A stretch of DNA of 64,000 nucleotides from 66-474 sp044464225 (GCA_044464225.1 JBIQLN010000016.1:1-64000), one strand, 5' to 3'. Positions 16,145-25,618 are shown, counted from the stretch's first letter. Notes: generated by a model from the letters alone, not told the origin. Numbers and translations: made by a program.

Positions 16145-17602
16145 ATGCGCATCCTCGCCGAGGCTCTGACCTACGACGACGTCTATCTCGTCCCCGCCCA
16201 TTCCTCCGTACTGCCACGCGACGTCGACACCTCGACGCGCCTGACCCGCGCGATCCGGCTCAACATTCCGCTGATGTCTTCGGCCATGGATACCGTGACC
16301 GAAGCGCGCCTCGCGATCACGATGGCACAGTGCGGGGGCATCGGCATCATCCACAAGAACATGACCGTCGAGCGCCAGGCCGCGGAAGTACGGCTGGTCA
16401 AGAAGTTCGAGGCCGGCGTGATCCGCGACCCGATCACGGTGGATCCCCATACCTCGATCGGCGAGGTCATGCACATCACGCGCTCGCACAACATTTCCGG
16501 CGTGCCGGTGGTGGAAGAAGGCAACAAGCTGGTCGGCATCGTCACCAGCCGCGACCTGCGCTTCGAAAAGAAACCGGACGATCCGGTCAAGAACATCATG
16601 ACCCGCAAGGACAAGCTGGTCACGGTGAAGGAAGGCGCGGAAGAGGACGAGATCATCGGCCTGCTGCACAAGCACCGCATCGAGAAGGTGCTTGTGGTCA
16701 ACGACGCGTTCGAACTGCGCGGGCTGATCACCGTGAAGGACATCCAGAAGGCGCACGACAATCCGCATTCCGCCAAGGATTCGCACGAGCGCCTGCGCGT
16801 CGGCGCCGCGGTCGGCGTGGGTGGCGACACCGAGCATCGCGTGGCGGCGCTGGCCGAAGCCGGCGTCGATGTGATCGTCGTGGATACCGCGCACGGCCAC
16901 TCGCAAGGCGTCATCGATCGCGTCGCGTGGATTCGGAAGAACTATCCCGACCTGCAGATGATCGCCGGCAACATCGTCACCGCCGAGGCCGCGCGCGCGT
17001 TGCGCGACGCCGGCGTGGATGCGGTGAAGGTGGGCGTGGGGCCCGGCTCGATCTGCACCACCCGCATCGTCGCCGGCGTGGGCGTGCCGCAGATCACAGC
17101 GATCTCGATGGTGGCCGAGGCGCTGAAGGACGAAATCCCGTTGATCGCCGACGGCGGCGTGCGCTATTCGGGCGACGTCGCGAAGGCGATCGTCGCAGGC
17201 GCGTCGTGCGTGATGCTCGGTTCGATGTTCGCGGGTACCGAGGAAGCACCAGGCGAGATCGAGCTGTACCAGGGCCGTTCGTACAAGAGCTACCGCGGCA
17301 TGGGTTCGCTGGGCGCGATGCAGAGTGGATCGTCCGACCGCTATTTCCAGGAGCAAGCCGCGGCCGACAAACTGGTGCCCGAAGGCATCGAGGGCAGGGT
17401 GCCGTACCGCGGCCCGCTGCGCGCGATCGTGCATCAACTGGTGGGTGGCCTGCGCGCCTCGATGGGTTACTGCGGCTGCGCCAACGTCGAAGAGATGCGG
17501 GTGAAACCGCAGTTCGTGCGCGTGACGGGCGCCGGCGTCCGCGAGGCACACGTGCACGACGTGCAGATCACGAAGGAAGCTCCAAACTATCGGTCGGATT
17601 GA
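16145..17602 (+). CDS. guaB: IMP dehydrogenase
   Basis: 485 residues; oxidises IMP to XMP with NAD, the committed step to GMP. The (beta/alpha)8 barrel is interrupted by two CBS domains at roughly residues 90-205 (MHITRSHNISGVPVVEE...). The active-site loop GSICTTR carries Cys304, and the flap region GMGSLGAM precedes the C-terminus. ATG 16145 gives the E. coli-like N-terminus (MRILAEALTYDDV). It is followed by guaA on the same strand after a 189-bp gap containing a repeat. Confidence 0.97.
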   Translation: MRILAEALTYDDVYLVPAHSSVLPRDVDTSTRLTRAIRLNIPLMSSAMDTVTEARLAITMAQCGGIGIIHKNMTVERQAAEVRLVKKFEAGVIRDPITVDPHTSIGEVMHITRSHNISGVPVVEEGNKLVGIVTSRDLRFEKKPDDPVKNIMTRKDKLVTVKEGAEEDEIIGLLHKHRIEKVLVVNDAFELRGLITVKDIQKAHDNPHSAKDSHERLRVGAAVGVGGDTEHRVAALAEAGVDVIVVDTAHGHSQGVIDRVAWIRKNYPDLQMIAGNIVTAEAARALRDAGVDAVKVGVGPGSICTTRIVAGVGVPQITAISMVAEALKDEIPLIADGGVRYSGDVAKAIVAGASCVMLGSMFAGTEEAPGEIELYQGRSYKSYRGMGSLGAMQSGSSDRYFQEQAAADKLVPEGIEGRVPYRGPLRAIVHQLVGGLRASMGYCGCANVEEMRVKPQFVRVTGAGVREAHVHDVQITKEAPNYRSD

Positions 17603-17670
17603 TGTTCGGCCGATCGTGCGAAAGCTCGTTGCTCGATCCATCCAGGTTGGTCGTCGCACTTTTTGATTTG

Positions 17671-17764
17671 TCGTGCCGGGGCTGCGCGCAGCGCAGAACC
17701 CGGAATCGGTTTCAATCAAAAGCTGGATTCCGGATCGCGGCTGCGCCGCTTCCGGAATGACGAC
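17671..17764. repeat. REP-like repeat between guaB and guaA
   Basis: TCGTGCCGGG...ACCCGGAATC on the left and GGATTCCGGATCGCGG...CCGCTTCCGGAATGACGA on the right, each with an internal hairpin. It is the same family as the unit at 856-954 and may separate or stabilise the guaB and guaA messages. Confidence 0.7.
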
Positions 17765-17791
17765 AAAAGATCACTCTCATTCGATTCCGGT

Positions 17792-19339
17792 ATGCGCGAC
17801 CTGCACAGTGACAAAATCCTGATCCTCGATTTCGGATCGCAATACACGCAACTGATCGCCCGGCGCATCCGCGAAATCGGAGTGTATTGCGAAATCTGGG
17901 CGTGGGACCACGATCCCGCCGAGATCACGGCGTTCGCGCCGAAAGGCGTGATCCTTTCGGGCGGGCCGGAATCGGTGGTCGAGGCGAATTCGCCCCGCGC
18001 ACCGGAACAGGCATTCGCGCTGGGCGTGCCTGTGCTCGGCATCTGCTACGGAATGCAGACGATGGCCGCGCAGCACGGCGGAAAAGTCGAGGGCGAGCAC
18101 GCGCGCGAGTACGGACATGCAACGATCGTCACCGAGGCGTGTGCCTTGTTCGAGGGCACGCCGGCCCGACAGAACGTCTGGATGTCGCACGGCGATCGCG
18201 TGACCGCGCTGCCGCCGGGCTTCACGTTGGCGGCGTCCACCGAGTCGGTGCCCATCGCCGCGATGGTTGACGTGTCGCGCCGATGGTATGGCCTGCAGTT
18301 CCATCCGGAAGTCACCCATACCGAGCATGGCATGGCGATCCTGCGGCGGTTCGTGGTCGACATTTGCGGTTGTGCCACGCTGTGGACGCCGGCGCGGATC
18401 ATCGACGACGCGGTCGCGCAGGTGCGCGACGCCGTCGGTGACGACAAGGTGCTGCTGGGCCTTTCCGGCGGGGTCGACTCGTCGGTGGTCGCGGCATTGC
18501 TGGAAAAGGCCGTCGGCGACCAGCTCACCTGCGTGTTCGTCGATACCGGCCTGCTGCGCGCGGGCGAAGGCGACCAGGTAATGGGCACGATGGCGCGCCA
18601 CATGGGCGTGCGGGTGATCCGCGTCGATGCATCGGAGCGCTTCTTCGACGCATTGCGCGGCATCGAGGACCCCGAAGCCAAACGCAAGGTCATCGGCAAG
18701 CTCTTTGTCGAGGTGTTCGACGAGGAGGCGCACAAATTGCAAGGCGTGAAGTGGCTCGCGCAGGGCACGATCTATCCGGACGTGATCGAATCCGCCGGCG
18801 GCAAGACCGGCAAGGCGCACGTGATCAAGTCGCACCACAACGTGGGCGGGCTGCCGGAAAAAATGAACCTCAAGCTGCTCGAACCCTTGCGCGAACTGTT
18901 CAAGGACGAAGTGCGGCGCATCGGCGTGGAACTCGGTTTGCCGCGCGAGATGGTGTATCGCCATCCATTCCCCGGCCCCGGGCTGGGCGTGCGCATCCTC
19001 GGCGAAGTGAAGCGCGAGTACGCGGAGATCCTGAAACAGGCCGACCGCATCTTCATCGAGGAACTGCGCGCCGCGGATTTGTACGACAAGGTCAGCCAGG
19101 CCTTTGCGGTGTTCCTGCCGGTGAAGTCGGTCGGCGTCGTCGGCGACGGCCGCGCCTACGAATGGGTGATTGCGCTGCGCGCGGTCGAAACCATCGACTT
19201 CATGACGGCGCACTGGGCGCACCTGCCGTATGAGTTCCTGGGTCGCGTTTCAAGCCGGATCATCAACGAGTTGCGTGGCATTTCTCGTGTGGTTTACGAC
19301 ATCAGCGGCAAGCCGCCTGCGACGATCGAGTGGGAATAG
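17792..19339 (+). CDS. guaA: GMP synthase (glutamine-hydrolysing)
   Basis: 515 residues; converts XMP to GMP with ATP and glutamine. The class I amidotransferase domain is N-terminal, with the nucleophile Cys85 in GICYGMQ and the QFHPEVTHTEHG motif. The ATP pyrophosphatase domain follows with SGGVDSSV at about residue 225. The C-terminal dimer domain ends PPATIEWE, the universal GuaA terminus. I start at ATG 17792 (MRDLHSDKILILDFGSQY). The longer frame upstream runs through the repeat element and is not credible. Confidence 0.97.
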   Translation: MRDLHSDKILILDFGSQYTQLIARRIREIGVYCEIWAWDHDPAEITAFAPKGVILSGGPESVVEANSPRAPEQAFALGVPVLGICYGMQTMAAQHGGKVEGEHAREYGHATIVTEACALFEGTPARQNVWMSHGDRVTALPPGFTLAASTESVPIAAMVDVSRRWYGLQFHPEVTHTEHGMAILRRFVVDICGCATLWTPARIIDDAVAQVRDAVGDDKVLLGLSGGVDSSVVAALLEKAVGDQLTCVFVDTGLLRAGEGDQVMGTMARHMGVRVIRVDASERFFDALRGIEDPEAKRKVIGKLFVEVFDEEAHKLQGVKWLAQGTIYPDVIESAGGKTGKAHVIKSHHNVGGLPEKMNLKLLEPLRELFKDEVRRIGVELGLPREMVYRHPFPGPGLGVRILGEVKREYAEILKQADRIFIEELRAADLYDKVSQAFAVFLPVKSVGVVGDGRAYEWVIALRAVETIDFMTAHWAHLPYEFLGRVSSRIINELRGISRVVYDISGKPPATIEWE

Positions 19340-19502
19340 ATGCCCGCGTAAACAATGAAGGCGACGGTTCTGGAATCGCGCCGCATTTGTAGCTCTCCGG
19401 GCGCATCTGTCGTAACCGAAACTTGCGGCTGTCGTCACACGACCCGGCGTACATCGCCGGTGGGTGCGCGAGAATCCGGACGCCATTTCCGCGGGAAACA
19501 TC

Positions 19503-20327
19503 ATGAGCCGGTTGCGGTCTGCCGTCCCACGCAAGGAATCCGGGTACGCGCCGGTCAACGGACTGGACATGTACTACGAGATCACCGGCGAAGGTGAGCC
19601 GCTGGTTTACATTCCCGCCGCCTTCGCCTTTGCCGGCATGACCGGATTTCCCGAACTCTCCAGGGGCTGGCGCGTTGTGCAGGTGGACCTGCAAGGCCAC
19701 GGCCGCACGGCCGACATCGATCGTCCACTGAGCTTCGAACAGCTTGCCAGCGATGTCGTCGCACTGATGCGGCATCTCGGGATCGGGCGCGCGCACTTTT
19801 TCGGCTGGAGCTACGGCGGCCTGATCGCAATGCTGATCGCGATGCGCCACCCCGAACGGGTCGATCGCGTTGCAACCTATGGCTCGCTTTTCGGGGCGGC
19901 AAGGGACGCGATCAGGCCCGACAAGTTCGGTCCGCCCATCGAACCCACGCCGGATGGGATTGCCCATCGATTCGCCAGGGACCACTACAGGCGCGTCGCG
20001 CCCGACTCCGATCATTGGCCCGTCATCTGGAAGAAGGTGATGGATATCGCCCCGTACGAACTCACCCGCGAGCAGCTCGCGTCAGTGAAGAACCGGGTGC
20101 TCGTCGCACTGGGTGACAACGACTTCATCCGGCTGGAACACACGCTCCGGGCCTACGCGGCCCTCCCGAATGCCGAGCTGGCGGTCATCCCGGACGCCAC
20201 CCACTTCCTGCTCTTCGATAGGCCCTGGAAGCTGGAACCCATCCTCGTGGAGTTCTTCTCGGCCCCGGCGGAGCGGCTGCCCTTCGGCACGATCGCGACC
20301 GGCTATCAACCCGGCCGCACGCGATAA
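19503..20327 (+). CDS. alpha/beta hydrolase
   Basis: 274 residues with an alpha/beta-hydrolase fold: an HG-like region, nucleophile elbow GWSYGG (Ser103), the acid in ALGDND, and the His in DATHFLLFDRP. It resembles 3-oxoadipate enol-lactonase-like and related small hydrolases; the substrate cannot be assigned. I prefer ATG 19503; a GTG at 19464 would add 13 residues. It is separated from guaA by 163 bp with nothing recognisable and converges on the propeller gene. Confidence 0.8.
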   Translation: MSRLRSAVPRKESGYAPVNGLDMYYEITGEGEPLVYIPAAFAFAGMTGFPELSRGWRVVQVDLQGHGRTADIDRPLSFEQLASDVVALMRHLGIGRAHFFGWSYGGLIAMLIAMRHPERVDRVATYGSLFGAARDAIRPDKFGPPIEPTPDGIAHRFARDHYRRVAPDSDHWPVIWKKVMDIAPYELTREQLASVKNRVLVALGDNDFIRLEHTLRAYAALPNAELAVIPDATHFLLFDRPWKLEPILVEFFSAPAERLPFGTIATGYQPGRTR

Positions 20328-20338
20328 ATGACCGCCGT

Positions 20339-20971
20339 CTATGCAGGCCGCCGCACCACCCTGACCTTGCCGCTGTTGCCGCCGCCGCAAAGCAATTGTC
20401 CGCGGCCGTCGGATTCCAGCCCCGAGACACCCATGCCTTCGGGCATGTCGATTTGTTCAAGTACCTCGCCCGTCTCGGGATCGACGCGGCGCAGATCGCT
20501 GGCTTCGTCTTCCCACGTGCCGTGCCACAGTTCGCCGTCGACCCACGTGACGCCGGTGACGAAACGTTTGGTTTCGATGGTGCGAAGAACCGTGCCGGTC
20601 TCCGGATCGATCTGGTGGATCTTGCGCGCGCGGTATTCTCCTACCCACAGCGTGCCTTCGGCCCATGCGAGTCCGGAATTGCCGCCTTCGCCGGGCGCCG
20701 GAATCGTGGCCAGCACGCGGCCGGTTTGCGGGTCGATCTTCTGGATGCGGTCTTCGGCGATCTGGAACAAGTGCGTCCCGTCGAACGCGGTGCCCGCGTG
20801 CGCGGCGACGTTGATGGAGCATTGTGCCTTGCCGCTTGCGGGATCCACGGCATTCAACTTGTCGCCGGATGCAAACCAGATCCGTTCGCCATCGAACGTC
20901 ACGCCGTCCACGCGATCGGCGTCGGGGAACGGGCCATATTCGCGCACGATTTCAGCCGTTGATCGTTTCAT
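20339..20971 (-). CDS. Vgb/YncE-like beta-propeller protein
   Basis: 210 residues with about five repeats of the form IDPxTGxVLxTI (KLNAVDPASGKAQ, IQKIDPQTGRVLATI, IHQIDPETGTVLRTI, LRRVDPETGEVLEQI). This is a small propeller like streptogramin lyase Vgb and related binding proteins. There is no signal peptide, so it is probably cytoplasmic. ATG 20971 has GAGGG upstream. The propeller is short and I do not claim lyase activity. It lies 34 bp downstream of the HTH regulator gene on the same strand and could share its transcript. Confidence 0.65.
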   Translation of the reverse strand: MKRSTAEIVREYGPFPDADRVDGVTFDGERIWFASGDKLNAVDPASGKAQCSINVAAHAGTAFDGTHLFQIAEDRIQKIDPQTGRVLATIPAPGEGGNSGLAWAEGTLWVGEYRARKIHQIDPETGTVLRTIETKRFVTGVTWVDGELWHGTWEDEASDLRRVDPETGEVLEQIDMPEGMGVSGLESDGRGQLLCGGGNSGKVRVVRRPA

Positions 20972-21005
20972 GGTTTCGCCCTCATGGCTCCGGAATGGCA
21001 CCATC

Positions 21006-22226
21006 CTAGTCGCCCGGCAGCGGGGCAGGGAGCAACAATGCCGTCGTGAATCCGGGCACCGGCGACACCAGCCAGCGGCGCGACCGGCCACGACCGAACG
21101 CTTGCACTTTGTTCGATGCGGCCAACGCATCGAGCGCGCGCTGGACGTTGCGCTGGCTGGCGCCCAGCGCCAAGGCAACGGCTGAACTGGACCACGCTTC
21201 GGCATCGGACAATACCGCCAGCACGGCCGCGTGTTTTTCTTCCACCGGCCGCGCCAGCACCGCGACTTCGTGCAATGACCGCGGCGCCAGTTGGAAACCT
21301 GTCGGCGTCGCGCGGATGTCGGCGATGTCGCGCACGGCTGCCCGAAGCCGGCCGATTTCCACCCGCAAGCGCGCGCGGTGGGTTTCGTCCGCATAGCGCG
21401 TGTGGAATGCGTCCGCGATCAGGGCATTTCTCGGCGCGTCGTCCGGCCACGCCTCGGCCAACGCGCGCGCAAGCGCGAACAACACCGGCCGCGAGGCTAG
21501 GGAAACGACCGAACCCGCATCCCGCACTTCATAGCGGCAGGCGTCGACGAGGAAACGCGGCGATGCCAGCAGGACTTCGACCTGCTCCAGCGTGAGCGAT
21601 TGCTCCTGGCCGCGCGCAATCCGACGCGCCGCCGGTGCATCGAGCGCGCGAAGCAGGCTTGCGACTTCGGCCACGAGGGCAGGGATGCCGGCCCGGACCG
21701 CAGCCGATCGCGCACGATCGAGCATCTCCCGTGCCGCGGCCGCCCGGATGCGCCGCATCGCGATGCCGGCGGCGCTCAGTTCGTGGATGGCGCGCAATGC
21801 CGGCGGCAGTGATGCGACATCCAACGCGGCGAGCGCGCGTTCAGCGTCGTCGAGTCGGCCGATCAACAGCAGCCGCCGGATTGCGAGATAACACGCATGC
21901 GCCGCGTTGATCCGGTCACCGTGCGCCTCCAGCGTCGCGCGCGCAGCATCGAGTTTTTCTTCCTGCCAACCGAGTTCCCGCGACGCCAGCGCGATTTCAG
22001 CCTCGGCGACCACGCAGCGTGCACGCGCCACGATTTCCCTCCGGCCGAACGCACGCGCCGCGCGACGCACCAGTGCTTTCGCACGATCGAAATCACCGAG
22101 CTGCGCCAATGCAATGCCGCGCAACGCCAGCGCGGGTGCATCCTCGCGCAACGCGACCCGTTTCAGCGCGTCCAGCGGATCGCCGACCGCCAGCGCGCGG
22201 GCCGCCGCCGTGATCAGCGAGTCCAT
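21006..22226 (-). CDS. regulator with two HTH domains and a TPR-like N-terminus
   Basis: 406 residues I cannot place in a named family. Residues about 1-200 are Ala/Leu/Arg-rich helical repeats resembling TPRs. Residues about 240-320 look like an OmpR-type winged helix (SLASRPVLFALARALAEAWP, then HRARLRVEIGRLRAAV). Residues about 340-395 form a second winged HTH (SSSAVALALGASQRNVQRALDAL). No receiver or ATPase domain is visible. It is divergent from the GST-DUF899 cluster across a 123-bp gap, so it probably regulates that cluster; this is an inference from position. Confidence 0.6.
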   Translation of the reverse strand: MDSLITAAARALAVGDPLDALKRVALREDAPALALRGIALAQLGDFDRAKALVRRAARAFGRREIVARARCVVAEAEIALASRELGWQEEKLDAARATLEAHGDRINAAHACYLAIRRLLLIGRLDDAERALAALDVASLPPALRAIHELSAAGIAMRRIRAAAAREMLDRARSAAVRAGIPALVAEVASLLRALDAPAARRIARGQEQSLTLEQVEVLLASPRFLVDACRYEVRDAGSVVSLASRPVLFALARALAEAWPDDAPRNALIADAFHTRYADETHRARLRVEIGRLRAAVRDIADIRATPTGFQLAPRSLHEVAVLARPVEEKHAAVLAVLSDAEAWSSSAVALALGASQRNVQRALDALAASNKVQAFGRGRSRRWLVSPVPGFTTALLLPAPLPGD

Positions 22227-22349
22227 GGCAACCGCATCAATCGCGCCACGATTGTCACTCCCACCTTGCGAATGCCCGCCCGCATTCTATCGATCACCGA
22301 CCGATGGCCGGCAGCGACCGGCAACGGCGGAACCACGAAGGAGAAGGAA

Positions 22350-23003
22350 ATGGAAAAGATGACCGTGTGGGGCTTCAGTTCGGTGCCGACCGTCGCCCAG
22401 GGCCTGGTGCGCGATTTGCGGGTACGCTGGGCGCTCGAGGAGGCGGGCCTTCCCTACGAAACCCGATGCGTCGACACCGCGGCACGGCACTCGCCGGACT
22501 ATCGGCGCAAACATCCATTCGGATTGGTGCCTGCCTTCGAATCCGACAAGGGCAACATGTTCGAGTCCGGCGCCATCGTCCTGGTCATCGCCGAAGAATG
22601 CGAGGCGCTCATGCACGCCGATTTGCACATGGAAACGCTGACGTGGATGTTCGCCGCGCTCGATACCGTGGAACCGCCGCTGTGGAATCTCCTGGGCATC
22701 GATCTGCTGCACCATGACGAGGAATGGGCAAGGCTGCGGCGTCCCGGTGCAGTCGACGAGGCCAAGGCCCGACTGGCCGCGCTTGCCGAGTGGCTGGATG
22801 ACCGTCCGTACTTGCTGGGCTGTTTCACTGCCGCCGACATCCTGATGGCGACCGCGCTGCGGTTCGTCCGGCATACCGATCTCGTGGCCGGGTTCCCGAC
22901 CCTCGACGCATACGTGAGACGCTGCGAGGCACGACCGGCCTTCCAGGCTGCATTGCGCGGCCAGATGGCCGGCTACGAGCGCTACGTGCCCCGCGCTGCC
23001 TGA
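22350..23003 (+). CDS. glutathione S-transferase family protein
   Basis: 217 residues. The N-terminal thioredoxin-like domain has RVRWALEEAGLPYE and the FGLVPAFE cis-Pro motif, then FESGAIVLVI. The helical C-terminal domain has the N-capping motif FTAADILMA. It probably conjugates or reduces electrophiles with glutathione. ATG 22350 has an excellent AAGGAGAAGGAA upstream. It leads a co-directional run with DUF899 (21-bp gap) and a small membrane protein (47-bp gap). Confidence 0.88.
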   Translation: MEKMTVWGFSSVPTVAQGLVRDLRVRWALEEAGLPYETRCVDTAARHSPDYRRKHPFGLVPAFESDKGNMFESGAIVLVIAEECEALMHADLHMETLTWMFAALDTVEPPLWNLLGIDLLHHDEEWARLRRPGAVDEAKARLAALAEWLDDRPYLLGCFTAADILMATALRFVRHTDLVAGFPTLDAYVRRCEARPAFQAALRGQMAGYERYVPRAA

Positions 23004-23024
23004 TTCCGGGCAGGAGAGAGTGTG

Positions 23025-23831
23025 ATGACCAAGCAAACAACCCCGCACAAGAGCGGCACGCGAGAGGAATGGCTGAAGGCGCGGCTGGCATTGTTGGATG
23101 CCGAAAAGGATCTCACCCGCCGCAGCGACGAACTGGCGCGGCAGCGCCAGGCGCTGCCGTGGGTGCGCGTCGACAAGGATTACCGTTTCGACACCGACGA
23201 TGGCAAGGCTTTGCTGGCGGATCTGTTCCGCGGGCGCTCGCAGTTGCTCGTCTACCACTTCATGTTCGGCCCCGACTACACGGCGGGCTGCCCGTCGTGC
23301 TCGATGATCGCGGACGGTTTCAACGGTTTCGCCGAGCATCTGGCCAACCACGATGTGATGCTGTGGGCCATTTCGCGCGCGCCACTGGCCAAACTGCAGG
23401 CCTACAAGCGCCGGTTGGGCTGGACATTTCCCTGGGCATCGTCGTTCGGTTCCGATTTCAATTTCGATTACGCGGTCGGCATCACCGAAACGCAGCAGGC
23501 CGAAGGCGGCGCCGAATACAACTATCGTCGCGAAGCCGCGGCATCGTCCACCGGTTCGCCCGACGGCCCGAGCACCCGTTTCGGCAGCGAGAGCCCGGTC
23601 ACTTTGTTCGCGCGATCGTGCGGAACCGATCCATCGACGTACCTGCGCGAACGACCCGGCATGAGTGCATTCGCCATGGAGGAGGGTGCGGTCTACCACA
23701 CCTATTCCAGCTACTCGCGTGGCCTGGACGGCTTGTGGGGCGCGTACCAGTGGCTCGACCGTGCGCCCAAAGGCCGCAACGAATCTGGCGGCATCTGGTG
23801 GCGTCGTCGCGACGAATACGAGTCGCGTTGA
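23025..23831 (+). CDS. DUF899 family thioredoxin-like protein
   Basis: 268 residues. The segment YHFMFGPDYTAGCPSCSMIADGF, with a CPSC pair, and the GTDPSTYLRERPGMSAFAMEEG region mark DUF899, a thioredoxin-fold family of unknown function. The C-terminus (LDRAPKGRNESGGIWWRRRDEY) is also typical. It starts at the ATG at 23025 after AGGAGAG. Coupling with GST and a nearby peroxiredoxin-like gene suggests a thiol or electrophile stress role, not shown directly. Confidence 0.85.
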   Translation: MTKQTTPHKSGTREEWLKARLALLDAEKDLTRRSDELARQRQALPWVRVDKDYRFDTDDGKALLADLFRGRSQLLVYHFMFGPDYTAGCPSCSMIADGFNGFAEHLANHDVMLWAISRAPLAKLQAYKRRLGWTFPWASSFGSDFNFDYAVGITETQQAEGGAEYNYRREAAASSTGSPDGPSTRFGSESPVTLFARSCGTDPSTYLRERPGMSAFAMEEGAVYHTYSSYSRGLDGLWGAYQWLDRAPKGRNESGGIWWRRRDEYESR

Positions 23832-23878
23832 GCGAAACCGCGTCCCCCCGGAACCGATTTGTACGGAGGAGGGCAAAC

Positions 23879-24166
23879 ATGAACGAGGTCCCTTCCACTG
23901 CAGGCACCGGTCTCGCGATGGAACACGAGATCCGCGCAAGGCGCGCGTACGGTACCGCGGAATGGCTGCATCTCGCCGCCACTCCGACGTTCGCGGCGAT
24001 GGCGCTGCTGACCATCTTCGCGGGCAACCCGATGGACATGCTGTGCCCAATCGGCGGGCACGGCATGTCATCGTTGAGCGGCATGACGTTGATGTACGTA
24101 CTGATGAGCACCTTCCACGCGGGACCGTGGTTGAAGTTGGTCGGAAAACGGAACGGCGGGCGCTAA
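23879..24166 (+). CDS. small membrane protein of unknown function
   Basis: 95 residues with two likely membrane segments (LHLAATPTFAAMALLTIFA, about 29-47; a second near 63-82, GMTLMYVLMSTFHAGPW). Between them is a loop with one cysteine and MDMLCPIGGHG. A strong GGAGGAGGG precedes the ATG. I recognise no family. It follows DUF899 closely and shares its orientation, so it is likely part of the same operon. Confidence 0.65.
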   Translation: MNEVPSTAGTGLAMEHEIRARRAYGTAEWLHLAATPTFAAMALLTIFAGNPMDMLCPIGGHGMSSLSGMTLMYVLMSTFHAGPWLKLVGKRNGGR

Positions 24167-24278
24167 GGCCGCGCTCGCGCCTTGGGGAAGCTCTGATTTT
24201 GCTCGCCATCCGGACTACCCGCGCATCATGCGGCGCGTATCGCGGCGCCGAGGACGAGTGACGGGATCGACCCGGTCC

Positions 24279-24911
24279 TCAGGCCGCGTTCGCGTATTGA
24301 TCCACGGCGCCCGCCATTTCGGCGAGGGTCTGCTCCATCGACTTCACGCCGTAGGGATAGAACGAGGATTTGTCGCCGGCATCCCACTTGCGCTTCAGTT
24401 CCGGGTCGGACAGGTCCCAATCGGCACGGATGCTGCGCGTCAACGTGCGGAGTTCCTCGTGCAATTCCGCTACCGACGGCCGGCCCCAGTAGTAGTAGCC
24501 ATTCCAGATCTTGTGGATCTTCAATCCGGGTCCGAGCAGGAAAGTGTGCGGAATCATCGGCTCGTGCTGGGTATCGGTGTATTCCAGGATCTCCAGTTCG
24601 TCGCGCACACGTTTCTCCTCGTCATAGAGGAACGGGTAGCTCGCGCCCAACTGCTGGCGCAGGTTGTTGGTGGTGTGCCAGTCGTCGGTGGTGATCACCA
24701 CGAGATGGCAACTGCCGACCACGAGCTGCGGATGGAAGCGGGTCAGCTCCTTCAACTGCTCGCGATCCTTCGGGCAGAAGAAGCCGCGGATCAGGACCAC
24801 CAGCATCGGGTCCTGCTTGCCCTGCAATCCGGAAAGGCGGCGGGTGGTCTTGGTGTGGTCGGGCAGTTCGAAGTCAGGAAAGGTTTGACCGACCGCGATC
24901 TTGCTGTTCAT
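24279..24911 (-). CDS. peroxiredoxin-like (AhpC/TSA) protein
   Basis: 210 residues. VGQTFPDFELPDH at the N-terminus and LVVLIRGFFCPKDREQLKEL give the redoxin fold with one cysteine at the peroxidatic position (FFCPKD in place of the usual PxxxTxxC). The C-terminal 60 residues (LHEELRTLTRSIRADWDLSDP...) extend beyond the core. Activity as a peroxidase is uncertain. ATG 24911 has AGGAGG upstream with ideal spacing; a GTG two codons earlier is unlikely. It converges on the GST-DUF899 cluster. Confidence 0.78.
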   Translation of the reverse strand: MNSKIAVGQTFPDFELPDHTKTTRRLSGLQGKQDPMLVVLIRGFFCPKDREQLKELTRFHPQLVVGSCHLVVITTDDWHTTNNLRQQLGASYPFLYDEEKRVRDELEILEYTDTQHEPMIPHTFLLGPGLKIHKIWNGYYYWGRPSVAELHEELRTLTRSIRADWDLSDPELKRKWDAGDKSSFYPYGVKSMEQTLAEMAGAVDQYANAA

Positions 24912-24994
24912 ATGCACCTCCTGTGCAATGCGTCCTCGATGGCGGCGTCACGACAGGCGCAACCACGACGCTTCGTTTGAACCCTCAGGCTACG

Positions 24995-25477
24995 ATGTCG
25001 CCCCACGCCCCGCAACCGACATTTCCGGAACGCGATACCGCGTTCATGCAGCGTGCATTGGCGCTCGCCGTGCACGCGCGCGACGTGGATGGCGAGGTTC
25101 CGGTCGGCGCCGTGCTCGTCCTGGATGACACCATCGTGGGCGAAGGCTGGAACCGCAACATCACGCTCAGCGATCCGAGCGCACACGCTGAAATTGGCGC
25201 GCTGCGCGATGCCGGCCAGCGCCTCGGCAACCACCGCATTCCCGGCTCGACGCTGTACGTGACGCTGGAACCATGCGCGATGTGCGCGATGGCGCTGGTG
25301 CATGCCCGTGTCGCGCGGGTGGTCTACGGGGCCACCGATCCGAAAACCGGCGCGGCCGGCAGCGTCTTCGACACGTTGACCTCTACGCTGCACAACCACC
25401 GCATCGACGTGCAGGGCGGCTTGCTGGCCGACGCATCGGCGAAGCTGCTGCGGGAGTTCTTTCGTTCCCGACGCTGA
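24995..25477 (+). CDS. tadA: tRNA-specific adenosine deaminase
   Basis: 160 residues; deaminates A34 of tRNA-Arg(ACG) to inosine. Zinc and catalytic residues are visible: His64 and Glu66 in AHAEIGAL, Cys94 and Cys97 in LEPCAMCAMALVHARV. The RxxF-like end LLREFFRSRR is normal for TadA. ATG 24995 gives the usual short N-terminus; the frame extends upstream without family resemblance. An inverted repeat (25468-25491, CCGACGC/GCGTCGG) spans its stop codon. Confidence 0.93.
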   Translation: MSPHAPQPTFPERDTAFMQRALALAVHARDVDGEVPVGAVLVLDDTIVGEGWNRNITLSDPSAHAEIGALRDAGQRLGNHRIPGSTLYVTLEPCAMCAMALVHARVARVVYGATDPKTGAAGSVFDTLTSTLHNHRIDVQGGLLADASAKLLREFFRSRR

Positions 25478-25618
25478 AGGTCCGGCGTCGGAAAAAGTTT
25501 CGCGACCTGCATTATTTACGCGGCCTGCGTGATGGCACGTTGCGGGGCATCGCGCTTCGGCGCGGGGTGGCACATCGAATGCATGCCACGGGATTTCCCA
25601 ACCAAGGAGGAAGTCGCC

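Noticed and set aside
15173..17719. 848-codon open frame antisense to folD, yggU and guaB
   Set aside because: Spans several well-supported genes on the opposite strand and shows no family motif; typical GC-rich shadow.
25468..25491. CCGACGC/GCGTCGG hairpin at the tadA stop as a terminator
   Set aside because: It is followed by AAAAAG, not T, on the + strand, and the opposite strand has no gene ending here.
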